Source of the DNA: Novosphingobium sp. ST904 | GTDB taxonomy: Bacteria; Pseudomonadota; Alphaproteobacteria; Sphingomonadales; Sphingomonadaceae | Length of the DNA stretch: 64,000 nucleotides | Direction: 5' to 3' | NCBI RefSeq assembly: GCF_001298105.1 | Contig: NZ_LGJH01000159.1 | Location: forward strand, 98,423 to 162,422 | Shown: in pieces, positions 17,487 through 26,258 of the stretch | Position numbering within the stretch: position 1 is the stretch's first letter | How the letters are laid out: each line of letters begins with the position of its first letter | Position numbers and translations under genes: made by a program | Notes under the pieces: model-generated | The model's input: only the letters and a program-made list of their open reading frames with translations | Databases searched by the model: none | What the model was told of the DNA's origin: nothing

Positions 17487-18242
17487 ATGCGTACAGGCGT
17501 GATCGCCAAGAAAGTCGGGATGACCCGCCTGTTCCAGGAGGACGGTCGCCACGTGCCCGTCACTGTCCTGGCACTTGAAGACTGTCAGGTGGTTTCGGTT
17601 CGTACTGCTGATCGTGACGGCTACGTCGCGGTTCAGCTCGGTGCGGGCGAAGCAAAGCAGAAGAACGTTGCCAAGCCGCAGCGTGAGCACTTCGCCAAGG
17701 CTGAAGTTTCGCTCAAGATGCGCGTCGCGGAATTCCGCGTTGCCGACGATGCCCTCCTCGAAGTCGGTTCGACGATCGCTGCCTCGCACTTCGTGCCTGG
17801 CCAGCTGGTCGACGTTGCCGGCCACACCCAGGGCAAGGGCTTCCAGGGCGCCATGAAGCGCTGGGGCTTCGGCGGTATGCGTGCCACCCACGGTGTGTCG
17901 ATCTCGCACCGTGCGCACGGTTCGACGGGTAACCGTCAGGATCCGGGCAAGGTGTTCAAGAACAAGAAGATGGCCGGCCACATGGGCGACCGTCAGCGCA
18001 CCCAGCAGAACCTCGAAGTCGTCCGCGTGGACGACGAGCGTGGCCTGATCTTCGTCAAGGGCTCGGTCCCGGGTTCGAAGAACGCCTGGCTCACCGTTTC
18101 GGACGCCGTCAAGGTCGACCGTCACGGCGAGGCTCCGTACCCCGCCGGCCTCAAGCTGGCTGCCAACACCAATGATACGGCCGCTGCCGAGACCCCTGCT
18201 GACGTGGCGGCTCCCGAAGCGACCGAAGGCCAGGAGGGCTAA
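17487..18242 (+). CDS. rplC: Ribosomal protein L3
   Basis: A 251-residue L3. The start MRTGVIAKKVGMTR follows GTAAGGAGAAAGGTC. The central loop with HGVSISHRAHGSTG and the GKVFKNKKMAGHMGDR segment that reaches the peptidyl-transferase centre are intact. The C-terminus is extended by about 35 Ala/Pro/Glu-rich residues (ending ATEGQEG) compared with E. coli L3, likely disordered. It is 2 bp from rplD. Confidence 0.97.
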   Translation: MRTGVIAKKVGMTRLFQEDGRHVPVTVLALEDCQVVSVRTADRDGYVAVQLGAGEAKQKNVAKPQREHFAKAEVSLKMRVAEFRVADDALLEVGSTIAASHFVPGQLVDVAGHTQGKGFQGAMKRWGFGGMRATHGVSISHRAHGSTGNRQDPGKVFKNKKMAGHMGDRQRTQQNLEVVRVDDERGLIFVKGSVPGSKNAWLTVSDAVKVDRHGEAPYPAGLKLAANTNDTAAAETPADVAAPEATEGQEG

Positions 18243-18244
18243 TC

Positions 18245-18871
18245 ATGAAGGTTCAGGTCCTCAATATCGACGGTTCGGCCGCTAACGCCGACATCGAGCT
18301 TTCGGACGACGTGTTCGGCCTCGAGCCGCGCGCGGACATCCTGCACCGCGTCGTCACCTGGCAGCTCGAAAATCGCCGCGGCATCGCCCGTGCGACCCGC
18401 GAGCGCTCGGAAGTCGCGCGTACCGGCAAGAAGTTCGGTCGCCAGAAGGGCGGCGGTACTGCCCGTCACGGCGATCGTGCGGCTCCGGTGTTCATCGGCG
18501 GTGGTAAGGCTCACGGTGCTCGTCGCCGCGAGTTTAACGTCTCGCTGAACAAGAAGATCCGCGCTCTCGGTCTGAAGATGGCCCTTTCGGCCAAGGCTCA
18601 GAAGGGTCTCGTGATCGTCGACTCGCTCGACGTTTCCGATGCCAAGACCAAGGCGCTCGCCGGTCAGCTCGCCAAGGCGAACTTCGGCAAGAAGGTTCTC
18701 GTCATGGACGGTGAGCAGGTAAACGAGGGCTTCGCCCTGGCTGCCCGCAACATCATCGGCGTCAACGTGCTTCCGGCTGTCGGCGCCAATGTCTACGACA
18801 TCCTGAAGCATGATACGCTGGTGCTGACGCGCGCCGCTGTCGAGAAGCTGGAGGCGCGTTTCAATGGCTAA
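18245..18871 (+). CDS. rplD: Ribosomal protein L4
   Basis: A 208-residue L4 with the conserved tunnel-lining loop (GKKFGRQKGGGTARHGDR). L4 lines the exit tunnel and, in E. coli, represses the S10 operon by binding its leader. It overlaps rplW by 8 bp. If autoregulation is conserved here, the structured leader upstream of rplC is the natural target to test. Confidence 0.97.
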   Translation: MKVQVLNIDGSAANADIELSDDVFGLEPRADILHRVVTWQLENRRGIARATRERSEVARTGKKFGRQKGGGTARHGDRAAPVFIGGGKAHGARRREFNVSLNKKIRALGLKMALSAKAQKGLVIVDSLDVSDAKTKALAGQLAKANFGKKVLVMDGEQVNEGFALAARNIIGVNVLPAVGANVYDILKHDTLVLTRAAVEKLEARFNG

Positions 18872-19175
18872 GAGCAACGTGGACATCCGTCATTACGACG
18901 TGATCCTCTCGCCGCACATCACCGAGAAGTCGACCCTGCTCTCCGAGCAGAACGCGGTTGTCTTCAAGGTGGCCGACGCGGCAACCAAGCCCCAGATCAA
19001 GGCCGCCGTTGAGGCGCTGTTCGACGTCAAGGTGACTGGCGTGAACACCCTGGTCCAGAAGGGCAAGACCAAGCGCTGGCGCGGTAGGGAATACCGCCGC
19101 AGCGACGTGAAGAAGGCGATTGTCACGCTGGCCGAAGGCCAGTCGATCGACATCACCGAAGGCGTACGGGGCTGA
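18864..19175 (+). CDS. rplW: Ribosomal protein L23
   Basis: A 103-residue L23, normal size, with the signatures SPHITEKSTLL and the extended loop QKGKTKRWRGREYRRSDVKK. L23 surrounds the exit tunnel and docks trigger factor and SRP. It starts within the end of rplD (8-bp overlap) and is 4 bp from rplB. Confidence 0.97.
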   Translation: MAKSNVDIRHYDVILSPHITEKSTLLSEQNAVVFKVADAATKPQIKAAVEALFDVKVTGVNTLVQKGKTKRWRGREYRRSDVKKAIVTLAEGQSIDITEGVRG

Positions 19176-19179
19176 TCCG

Positions 19180-20016
19180 ATGGCACTGAAGCATTACAAC
19201 CCGACCAGCCCCGCCCGCCGCGGCCTGGTCCTCGTCGACAAGTCGTCGCTCTGGAAGGGCAAGCCCCTCAAGGCGCTGACCGAAGGCAAGAGCAAGACCG
19301 GTGGCCGCAACAACAAGGGCCATGTCACTTCGCGTGGCATCGCCGGCGGTCACAAGCAGAAGTACCGCTTCATCGACTTCAAGCGTCGCAAGTGGGACAT
19401 GGAAGCAACCGTGGAGCGGATCGAATACGATCCCAACCGCACTGCTTTCATCGCGCTGGTCAAGTACGCCGACGGTGAGCTGACCTACATCATCGCGCCT
19501 CAGCGTCTGGCCGTTGGCGACGTCGTCGTCGCCGGCGAGAAGACCGACGTGAAGCCCGGCAATGCCATGCTTCTGTCGCAGATGCCGGTCGGCACGATCT
19601 GCCACAACGTCGAGATGAAGCCCGGCAAGGGCGGCCAGATCGCACGTTCGGCAGGCACCTATGTGCAGGTCGTCGGTCGCGATCGCGGCATGGTCATCGT
19701 TCGTCTGAACTCGGGCGAGCAGCGCTACCTGCGTGGCGATTGCATGGGCACCGTTGGCGCCGTGTCGAACCCCGACAACGCCAACCAGACCCTTGCCAAG
19801 GCTGGTCGCGGCCGTTGGCTGGGCCGTCGCCCGCTGACCCGCGGTGTTGCCAAGAACCCGGTCGACCACCCGCACGGCGGTGGTGAAGGCCGTACCTCGG
19901 GCGGCCGTCATCCGGTCACTCCGTGGGGCAAGCCGACCAAGGGTGCTCGCACTCGCAACAACAAGCAGACGGACAAGATGATCATCCGTTCGCGCCACGC
20001 CAAGAAGAAGAGGTAA
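19180..20016 (+). CDS. rplB: Ribosomal protein L2
   Basis: A 278-residue L2, full length, starting MALKHYNPTSPARRGLVL. The functionally essential C-terminal segment NPVDHPHGGGEGRTSGGRHP, including the His near the peptidyl-transferase centre, is intact. The start is placed at the ATG 4 bp after rplW; further upstream the frame is only the rplW shadow. Confidence 0.97.
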   Translation: MALKHYNPTSPARRGLVLVDKSSLWKGKPLKALTEGKSKTGGRNNKGHVTSRGIAGGHKQKYRFIDFKRRKWDMEATVERIEYDPNRTAFIALVKYADGELTYIIAPQRLAVGDVVVAGEKTDVKPGNAMLLSQMPVGTICHNVEMKPGKGGQIARSAGTYVQVVGRDRGMVIVRLNSGEQRYLRGDCMGTVGAVSNPDNANQTLAKAGRGRWLGRRPLTRGVAKNPVDHPHGGGEGRTSGGRHPVTPWGKPTKGARTRNNKQTDKMIIRSRHAKKKR

Positions 20017-20022
20017 GACACG

Positions 20023-20301
20023 ATGGCACGTTCCGTCTGGAAAGGCCCCTTCGTCGACCTGTACCTTCTCAAGAAGGCCGAGGTCGCGCAGGATGCCGGC
20101 AACCGCGCTGGTCCGATCAAGACCTGGTCGCGTCGCTCCACCATTCTCCCGCAGTTCGTTGGTCTGACCTTCTCGGTCTACAACGGGCACAAGTTCATCC
20201 CTGTCTCGGTCAACGAGGACATGGTCGGCCACAAGCTCGGTGAATTCGCGCCCACGCGCACGTTCCCCGGCCACGCCGCCGACAAGAAGGGCAAGCGCTA
20301 A
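20023..20301 (+). CDS. rpsS: Ribosomal protein S19
   Basis: A 92-residue S19, normal length, beginning MARSVWKGPFVDLYLLKKAE and carrying the conserved KTWSRRSTILPQFVGLTFSVYNG. It binds 16S rRNA in the 30S head near the A site. The stop overlaps the start of rplV by 1 bp (TAATG). Confidence 0.97.
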   Translation: MARSVWKGPFVDLYLLKKAEVAQDAGNRAGPIKTWSRRSTILPQFVGLTFSVYNGHKFIPVSVNEDMVGHKLGEFAPTRTFPGHAADKKGKR

Positions 20302-20678
20302 TGAGCAAGCAGGCAGCACCCCGCCGCGTTGGCGAGAAGGAAGCTCTTGCGGTTGGCACCACCATTCGTGGTTCCGCCCAGAAGCTCAACCTCGTCGCCG
20401 CTCTCATCCGTGGCCGCAAGGCCGAGGACGCGATGAACATCCTGGCCTTCTCCAAGAAGGCCATGGCCCAGGACGCCCGCAAGATCCTCGCTTCGGCGAT
20501 CGCCAATGCGGAAAACAACCATAACCTCGACGTCGACGCTCTCGTCATCGCCGAGGCATCGGTTGGCAAGTCGATCACGATGAAGCGCTTCCACGCGCGC
20601 GGTCGCGGCAAGTCCACCCGGATCCTCAAGCCGTTCTCACGCCTGCGGATCGTCGTTCGCGAAGTCGAGGAGGCCTGA
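20301..20678 (+). CDS. rplV: Ribosomal protein L22
   Basis: A 125-residue L22 with the tunnel beta-hairpin region MKRFHARGRGKSTRILKPFS, the site of macrolide-resistance changes; it looks wild type. It starts inside the rpsS stop and is 3 bp from rpsC. Confidence 0.97.
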   Translation: MSKQAAPRRVGEKEALAVGTTIRGSAQKLNLVAALIRGRKAEDAMNILAFSKKAMAQDARKILASAIANAENNHNLDVDALVIAEASVGKSITMKRFHARGRGKSTRILKPFSRLRIVVREVEEA

Positions 20679-20681
20679 TCC

Positions 20682-21377
20682 ATGGGTCACAAGAGCAATC
20701 CGATCGGTCTGCGTCTGCAGATCAACCGTACCTGGGACAGCCGCTGGTTTGCGGAAGGCCGGGACTACGGCAAGCTTCTTGAGGAAGACCTCAAGATCCG
20801 CAAGTCCATCATGTCGACCCTGCCGCAGGCAGCGATCTCCAAGGTGGTCATCGAGCGTCCGGCCAAGCTGTGCCGCATCTCGATCTACGCAGCCCGGCCC
20901 GGTGTGATCATCGGCAAGAAGGGTGCGGACATCGAGAAGCTGCGCAAGCAGCTCTCGGCCATGACTTCGAGCGAAGTGAAGCTGAACATCGTCGAAATCC
21001 GCAAGCCGGAAATCGATTCGAAGCTCGTCGCTCAGGGCATTGCCGACCAGCTGGTCCGCCGTGTTGCGTTCCGCCGTGCGATGAAGCGCGCCGTTCAGTC
21101 GGCCCTTCGTCTTGGTGCCGAAGGCATCAAGATCACCTGCGGTGGCCGTCTCGGCGGCGCCGAAATCGCTCGCGTGGAATGGTATCGCGAAGGCCGCGTT
21201 CCGCTGCACACGCTGCGTGCGAACATCGACTATGCCGAAGCCGAGGCGCTGACCGCCTACGGTATCATCGGCATCAAGGTCTGGATCTTCAAGGGCGAAA
21301 TCCTTGGCCATGACCCGATGGCGCAGGATCGTCTGATGATGGAGGCTCAGACCTCCGGCGTCCGTCCGGCGCGCTGA
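20682..21377 (+). CDS. rpsC: Ribosomal protein S3
   Basis: A 231-residue S3 with the N-terminal KH domain (motif GVIIGKKGADIEKLR) and the C-terminal S3 domain (RVAFRRAMKRAVQSALRLGA...GAEIAR). It forms part of the mRNA entry channel and helicase site. Normal length for alphaproteobacteria. Confidence 0.97.
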   Translation: MGHKSNPIGLRLQINRTWDSRWFAEGRDYGKLLEEDLKIRKSIMSTLPQAAISKVVIERPAKLCRISIYAARPGVIIGKKGADIEKLRKQLSAMTSSEVKLNIVEIRKPEIDSKLVAQGIADQLVRRVAFRRAMKRAVQSALRLGAEGIKITCGGRLGGAEIARVEWYREGRVPLHTLRANIDYAEAEALTAYGIIGIKVWIFKGEILGHDPMAQDRLMMEAQTSGVRPAR

Positions 21378-21399
21378 GGCTTGAGGTAGAGTAAGCACC

Positions 21400-21834
21400 A
21401 TGCTGCAACCGAAAAAGACCAAGTTCCGCAAGGCTTTCAAGGGCCGGATCAAGGGTGATGCCAAGGGCGGCACCGACCTGAACTTCGGTTCGTACGGCCT
21501 CAAGGCCCTCGAGCCCGAGCGGATCACCGCCCGCCAGATCGAAGCGGCTCGCCGCGCGATCACGCGTCACATCAAGCGCCAGGGTCGTCTCTGGATCCGC
21601 GTCTTCCCCGACGTGCCGGTTTCGAAGAAGCCTGCTGAAGTCCGTCAGGGTAAGGGCAAGGGTTCGGTCGAATACTGGGCGGCCCGCGTCAAGCCCGGCC
21701 GTATCCTGTTCGAACTGGACGGCGTCGCTGGCCCGCTCGCAGCCGAGGCTTTCAGCCGCGCTGCGATGAAGCTGCCGATCAAGACCAAGGTCGTGGCTCG
21801 CCTCGGCGACACTTCGCACCTTGGCGGCGAGTAA
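21400..21834 (+). CDS. rplP: Ribosomal protein L16
   Basis: A 144-residue L16 beginning MLQPKKTKFRKAFKGRIKG, with the conserved GKGKGSVEYWAARVKPGRI. L16 organises the A-site region of the 50S subunit. It lies 22 bp after rpsC and 12 bp before rpmC. Confidence 0.97.
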   Translation: MLQPKKTKFRKAFKGRIKGDAKGGTDLNFGSYGLKALEPERITARQIEAARRAITRHIKRQGRLWIRVFPDVPVSKKPAEVRQGKGKGSVEYWAARVKPGRILFELDGVAGPLAAEAFSRAAMKLPIKTKVVARLGDTSHLGGE

Positions 21835-21846
21835 GGAAGTCGAATC

Positions 21847-22047
21847 ATGGCAAACAAGATCGAAGACTTTCGTGCCAAGACCGACGATCAGCTGACCGCT
21901 GACCTCGCCGACCTTAAGCGCGAACAGTTCAACCTGCGGTTCCAGGCCGCGACCAACCAGCTCGAAGCCCCGGCGCGGGTGCGTGAAGTCCGCCGTGACA
22001 TCGCGCGCATCAAGACGCTCCAGGCCGAGCGCGCGGCGCAGGCCTGA
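21847..22047 (+). CDS. rpmC: Ribosomal protein L29
   Basis: A 66-residue L29, a two-helix coiled protein at the tunnel exit, with the signature LKREQFNLRFQAATNQLE and VREVRRDIARIKTL. It is 11 bp from rpsQ. Confidence 0.96.
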   Translation: MANKIEDFRAKTDDQLTADLADLKREQFNLRFQAATNQLEAPARVREVRRDIARIKTLQAERAAQA

Positions 22048-22058
22048 GGAGACACACG

Positions 22059-22328
22059 ATGCCCAAGCGTATTCTGATCGGGACCGTGGTTTCCGACAAG
22101 ACCGACAAGACCGTTACCGTACTGGTCGAGCGCAAGGTGAAGCACCCCCTTTACGGGAAGATCATCCGCCGCTCGAAGAAGTACCATGCTCACGATGAGG
22201 ACAACGCCTTCAAGACCGGCGAACGTGTCCGCATCGAGGAGACGAAGCCCTACTCGAAGACCAAGACCTGGAAGGTTCTTGACCGTCTTCAGGCGAGCAA
22301 GGGCACGGCACTGGAAGCAGAGGTCTAA
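22059..22328 (+). CDS. rpsQ: Ribosomal protein S17
   Basis: An 89-residue S17 OB-fold protein (MPKRILIGTVVSDKTDKTVT, then KHPLYGKIIRRSKKYHAHDE). A 162-bp gap containing a terminator-like hairpin separates it from rplN, marking the S10/spc boundary. Confidence 0.96.
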   Translation: MPKRILIGTVVSDKTDKTVTVLVERKVKHPLYGKIIRRSKKYHAHDEDNAFKTGERVRIEETKPYSKTKTWKVLDRLQASKGTALEAEV

Positions 22329-22414
22329 GGACCTCGGCCTCCAGGCCGAAAGCAGAGTGTTGACCTGGACGGGAGAATGCGGCAAAGGCCCGCACTTCGC
22401 CCGTCAAGGCGACT

Positions 22415-22440
22415 CGGGCCCCTAGTGGGCCTGTCTTTTT
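22415..22440 (+). terminator. Terminator-like hairpin between rpsQ and rplN
   Basis: CGGGCCC and GGGCCTG form a 7-bp stem with a CTAGT loop, followed by TC and TTTTT. It sits 50 bp before rplN, at the junction of the S10 and spc groups, and should act as a full or partial terminator. Confidence 0.65.
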
Positions 22441-22490
22441 AGGAACTGCCGGACTGGTTCCGGCAAGCCAGTTGAGAAGGACCCGGATCG

Positions 22491-22859
22491 ATGATCCAGA
22501 TGCAATCCAATCTCGACGTCGCGGACAACAGCGGCGCCAAGCGCGTCCAGTGCATCAAGGTGCTGGGTGGCTCGAAGCGTCGTTTCGCAGGCGTTGGCGA
22601 CATCATTGTGGTGTCGGTAAAGGAGGCGCAGCCCCGCGCCCGCGTGAAGAAGGGTGACGTTCACCGTGCGGTGATCGTGCGTACCCGCAAGGACGTGCGC
22701 CGTGCAGACGGCAGCGTTATCCGCTTCGACAGCAACGCGGCGGTGCTCATCAACAAGAACGAGGAGCCGATCGGCACTCGTATCTTTGGCCCCGTCGTTC
22801 GCGAGCTGCGCGGCAAGGGCTTCATGAAGATCATCTCGCTCGCTCCGGAGGTGCTGTAA
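22491..22859 (+). CDS. rplN: Ribosomal protein L14
   Basis: A 122-residue L14 (MIQMQSNLDVADNSGAKRVQ; VRTRKDVRRADGSVIRFDSN), normal length, at the subunit interface. First gene after the 162-bp gap, preceded by GAGAAGGACC. The stop overlaps the rplX start by 1 bp. Confidence 0.97.
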   Translation: MIQMQSNLDVADNSGAKRVQCIKVLGGSKRRFAGVGDIIVVSVKEAQPRARVKKGDVHRAVIVRTRKDVRRADGSVIRFDSNAAVLINKNEEPIGTRIFGPVVRELRGKGFMKIISLAPEVL

Positions 22860-23176
22860 TGGCTGCTTCGAAGATCAAGAAGGGTGACGCCGTCGTCGTC
22901 CTGTCCGGCAAGGACAAGGGCCGCACCGGCACCGTGCTTCAGGTTCTCCCGAAGGACGGCAAGGTCGTGGTTGAAGGCGTGAACGTCGCAACCCGTCACC
23001 GCAAGCCGACCCAGCAGAACCCGCAGGGTGGCATCGAGCGCATTCCGGCCCCGATGGCGATCAGCAAGATCGCGGTCGCCGACAAGGACGGCAAGCCGAC
23101 GCGCGTTCGCTTCGAAACCAAGGACGGCAAGAAGGTCCGCGTGGCCGTGAAGTCCGGGGAGACCATCGATGGCTGA
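22859..23176 (+). CDS. rplX: Ribosomal protein L24
   Basis: A 105-residue L24 with the KOW motif (KKGDAVVVLSGKDKGRTGTV) that starts 50S assembly. It overlaps rplN by 1 bp and rplE by 8 bp. Confidence 0.97.
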   Translation: MAASKIKKGDAVVVLSGKDKGRTGTVLQVLPKDGKVVVEGVNVATRHRKPTQQNPQGGIERIPAPMAISKIAVADKDGKPTRVRFETKDGKKVRVAVKSGETIDG

Positions 23177-23747
23177 TTACACTCCGCGCATGCGCACCCG
23201 CTATGACGACGCCGTCGTCAAGGCGATGACCGAGAAGTTCGGTTACAAGAACGCAATGGAAGTGCCCAAGATCGAAAAGATCACGCTCAACATGGGTGTG
23301 GGCGAGGCCAGCCAGGACAAGAAGAAGGTCCAGACTGCCGCTGCGGAAATGGAAGCCATCGCTGGTCAGAAGCCGGTGATCACCAAGGCCCGCAAGTCGA
23401 TCGCACAGTTCAAGCTGCGCGAAGGCATGCCGATCGGTTGCAAGGTTACCCTGCGCCGCGAACGCATGTACGAATTCCTCGATCGCCTCATCACGATCGC
23501 AATGCCCCGCATTCGCGATTTCCGTGGTCTGAACCCGAAGTCTTTCGACGGCCGGGGCAACTACGCGATGGGTCTTAAGGAGCAGATCATCTTCCCGGAG
23601 ATCAGCTACGACAAGATCGAGAAGGTGCGTGGCATGGACATCATCGTCACCACCACCGCAAAGACCGACGAGGAAGCGCGCGAGCTGCTCCGTCTGTTCG
23701 GTTTCCCGTTCCCGGCTGAAGAGTCGGAACAGAAGGAAGCGGCGTGA
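23169..23747 (+). CDS. rplE: Ribosomal protein L5
   Basis: A 192-residue L5 (KIEKITLNMGVGEA; RDFRGLNPKSFDGRGNYAMG), which binds 5S rRNA and P-site tRNA. It has about 10 extra N-terminal residues and an acidic C-terminal tail (EESEQKEAA) relative to E. coli. It starts within rplX. Confidence 0.97.
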   Translation: MADYTPRMRTRYDDAVVKAMTEKFGYKNAMEVPKIEKITLNMGVGEASQDKKKVQTAAAEMEAIAGQKPVITKARKSIAQFKLREGMPIGCKVTLRRERMYEFLDRLITIAMPRIRDFRGLNPKSFDGRGNYAMGLKEQIIFPEISYDKIEKVRGMDIIVTTTAKTDEEARELLRLFGFPFPAEESEQKEAA

Positions 23748-23776
23748 GCCGCCGCTGAGGAAGAGAGCTTAAGTCC

Positions 23777-24082
23777 ATGGCGAAACTGAGTTCCGTGAAC
23801 AAGAACGAGCGCCGCAAGCAGCTCGTTAAGAAGTATGCAGGCAAGTACGCGCGCCTTAAGGCGGTTGCCGATGATGAATCGCTCGACGAAACCGAGCGTC
23901 TCATCGCCCGTCTGAAGCTGGCCGAAATCCCGCGTAACGGCAACCCGACCCGGGTTCGCAATCGTTGCGCGACCACCGGCCGTCCGCGCGGTTACTACCG
24001 CAAGTTTGGTCTCTGCCGCATCGAGCTGCGTGATCTTGCCAACAAGGGCATGATCCCCGGCGTGACCAAGTCGAGCTGGTAA
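23777..24082 (+). CDS. rpsN: Ribosomal protein S14 (zinc-independent type)
   Basis: A 101-residue S14 of the long C-minus type: the CxxC...CxxC zinc site of short S14 proteins is absent, while the conserved RCATTGRPRGYYRKFGLCRI is present. It is in the head of the 30S subunit, between rplE and rpsH. Confidence 0.97.
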   Translation: MAKLSSVNKNERRKQLVKKYAGKYARLKAVADDESLDETERLIARLKLAEIPRNGNPTRVRNRCATTGRPRGYYRKFGLCRIELRDLANKGMIPGVTKSSW

Positions 24083-24094
24083 GGGTACGAAGCA

Positions 24095-24490
24095 ATGGCT
24101 ATGACCGATCCCCTGGGTGATATGCTCACCCGCATCCGCAACGGGCAGCAGGCGAAGAAGGACACCGTTCTTTCGCCCGCATCCAAGCTTCGTGCGCGCG
24201 TTCTGGAAGTTCTCCAGCGCGAAGGCTACATCCGTGGCTACAGCGATGACGCTACCGGCGCTCATCCGCAGCTGCGCATCGAGCTGAAGTATTTCGAAGG
24301 CGAGCCTGCTATCAAGCACATCGCTCGCGTCTCCAAGCCTGGCCGCCGCGTCTACTCGGGTTCGAAGGAACTCCCGGTTGTTCGCAATGGCCTCGGCATC
24401 ACCATCGTCTCGACGCCGCGCGGCGTGCTTTCGGATGCCGAAGCGCGCGCTGCCAACGTCGGCGGCGAAGTGCTGGCGGAGGTGTTCTAA
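24095..24490 (+). CDS. rpsH: Ribosomal protein S8
   Basis: A 131-residue S8 (MTDPLGDMLTRIRNGQQAKK; GLGITIVSTPRGVLSDAEAR). In E. coli S8 is the translational repressor of the spc operon. The stop overlaps the rplF start by 1 bp. Confidence 0.97.
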   Translation: MAMTDPLGDMLTRIRNGQQAKKDTVLSPASKLRARVLEVLQREGYIRGYSDDATGAHPQLRIELKYFEGEPAIKHIARVSKPGRRVYSGSKELPVVRNGLGITIVSTPRGVLSDAEARAANVGGEVLAEVF

Positions 24491-25023
24491 TGAGCCGCAT
24501 CGGCAAAAAGCCGGTTGTGATCCCTGGCGGGGTCACTGCCGCCATCGATAACGGCATCCTGACCGTCAAGGGCCCGAAGGGCACCCTGACGCTGGGTCTG
24601 TCGGACCTCGTGACCTACTCGGTCGAGGAAGGTTCGATTGCCGTTCAGCCCGCCAACCAGACCAAGGCTGCCCGCAGCCACTGGGGCATGCAGCGTACGC
24701 TGGTGGCCAACCTCATCGAGGGCGTCACCAACGGTTACACCAAGGTTCTTGAGATCAAGGGCGTTGGTTACCGTGCGAATTCGCAGGGCAAGACGCTCAA
24801 GCTTCAGCTTGGCTTCTCGCACGACGTTGACGTCGCTGTCCCCGAGGGCATCGAAATCAAGACCCCGGATAACACCACGGTCGAGATTTCCGGTATCGAC
24901 AAGCAGAAGGTCGGCCAGGTTGCGGCCGAGATCCGTCGCTGGCGCAAGCCCGAGCCTTACAAGGGCAAGGGTATCAAGTACCGTGGCGAGTTCATCTTCC
25001 GCAAGGAAGGGAAGAAGAAGTAA
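24490..25023 (+). CDS. rplF: Ribosomal protein L6
   Basis: A 177-residue L6, two-domain, with MSRIGKKPVVIPGGVTAAID, EIKGVGYRANSQGKTL and the C-terminal YKGKGIKYRGEFIFRKEGKK. Full length. It overlaps rpsH and rplR by 1 bp each. Confidence 0.97.
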   Translation: MSRIGKKPVVIPGGVTAAIDNGILTVKGPKGTLTLGLSDLVTYSVEEGSIAVQPANQTKAARSHWGMQRTLVANLIEGVTNGYTKVLEIKGVGYRANSQGKTLKLQLGFSHDVDVAVPEGIEIKTPDNTTVEISGIDKQKVGQVAAEIRRWRKPEPYKGKGIKYRGEFIFRKEGKKK

Positions 25024-25361
25024 TGGCCAAGCTGTCTCTTTTCGATCGCCGCGCTCGTCGCGTTCGTACCGCACTGAAGGCTCGTTCGGGCGGCCGTCCT
25101 CGTCTGTCGGTGCACCGCACCGGCCGTCACATCTATGCGCAGATCATTGACGATGCGCAGGGCCGTACGGTGGCCGCCGCCAACACGCTTGGCGCCAAGG
25201 GCACTGACAAGGACGCCGCGATCCGCGTGGGCAAGGAACTCGCCGAGGCCGCCAAGAAGGCGGGTATCACTTCGGTCGTGTTCGACCGTGGCGGTTTCCT
25301 CTTCCATGGCCGCGTCAAGGCGCTGGCCGATGCCGCCCGTGAAGGCGGGCTGGAGTTCTGA
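25023..25361 (+). CDS. rplR: Ribosomal protein L18
   Basis: A 112-residue L18, the 5S rRNA-binding protein (RPRLSVHRTGRHIYAQIIDD; VFDRGGFLFHGRVKALADAA). Normal length, 2 bp before rpsE. Confidence 0.97.
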   Translation: MAKLSLFDRRARRVRTALKARSGGRPRLSVHRTGRHIYAQIIDDAQGRTVAAANTLGAKGTDKDAAIRVGKELAEAAKKAGITSVVFDRGGFLFHGRVKALADAAREGGLEF

Positions 25362-25363
25362 TC

Positions 25364-26076
25364 ATGGCTGACGAAAACATCAACGAAGCGCCGATCGCCG
25401 CTGAGCAGCCGCAGGGCGGCGAAGCGCAGGAGACCCGTGAGGGTCGCGGTCGCGGTCGTGGTCGCGGTGAACGCGGTGAGCGTGGCGGCCGTGGCCGTCG
25501 CGATGACCGTCGCGGTGGCCGCAACAACGACGAGGAACAGGGCGAGGAGCTCATTGAGAAGCTCGTCCACATCAACCGCGTCTCGAAGACGGTCAAGGGC
25601 GGTAAGCGCTTCGGCTTCGCTGCGCTGGTCGTCGTAGGCGACGGCAAGGGCCGTGTCGGCTTCGGCCACGCCAAGGCTCGCGAAGTTCCCGAGGCGATCA
25701 CGAAGGCCACTGCTTCTGCCAAGAAGAAGATGGTCCGCGTGGCGCTCAAGGAAGGCCGCACTCTTCACCACGACGGCAAGGGCCACTTCGGCGCCGGCAA
25801 GGTGAACGTGCGTTCGGCTCCGGCCGGTACCGGCATCATCGCCGGTGGCCCGATGCGCGCCGTGTTCGAGAGCCTGGGCGTCGCTGACGTCGTCACCAAG
25901 TCGGTGGGCACCTCGAACCCGTACAACATGATCCGCGCCACCTTCGACGCGCTCGTCAACCAGACTTCGCCGAAGTCGGTTGCCCAGCGTGTGGTAAGAA
26001 GGTCGCCGACCTGCTTGGTCGCGGTGGCGTCAGCGAAGCAGAGGCCGAGGCCGCTGCCGAAGCCATCGTGGAGTAA
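25364..26076 (+). CDS. rpsE: Ribosomal protein S5, frame broken near 25990
   Basis: S5 with the conserved core (KLVHINRVSKTVKGGKRFGF; GHAKAREVPEAITKA; NPYNMIRATFDAL). Near 25990 one base is missing: the expected QRRGKKVADLLGRGG is found only after adding one C between CGT and GTGG. The corrected protein is 237 residues, ends AEAIVE and stops at 26076, 5 bp before rpmD. As given, the frame runs on to 26281, over rpmD. S5 is essential, so a sequence error is far more likely than gene loss. About 50 N-terminal residues are an unusual extension rich in RGR/GER/GGR repeats (RGG-like), likely disordered. Confidence 0.93.
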
Positions 26077-26081
26077 GGCTC

Positions 26082-26258
26082 ATGGCAAAGATCAAGATCA
26101 AGCAGATCGGTTCGCCGATCCGTCGCCCCGAAAGCCAGAAGAAGATCCTCATCGGTCTTGGCCTGGGCAAGATGCACAAGGTCGTCGAACGCGAAGACAC
26201 CCCGGAAGTCCGTGGTGCGATCGCGAAGCTGCCACACATGGTTGTGGTGATCGACTGA
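26082..26258 (+). CDS. rpmD: Ribosomal protein L30
   Basis: A 58-residue L30 (MAKIKIKQIGSPIRRPESQK, ending HMVVVID), full length. It is hidden in another frame by the run-on of the broken rpsE frame. It starts 5 bp after the true rpsE stop and is followed by a terminator, so it ends the main S10/spc unit. rplO does not follow directly as it does in most bacteria. Confidence 0.95.
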   Translation: MAKIKIKQIGSPIRRPESQKKILIGLGLGKMHKVVEREDTPEVRGAIAKLPHMVVVID

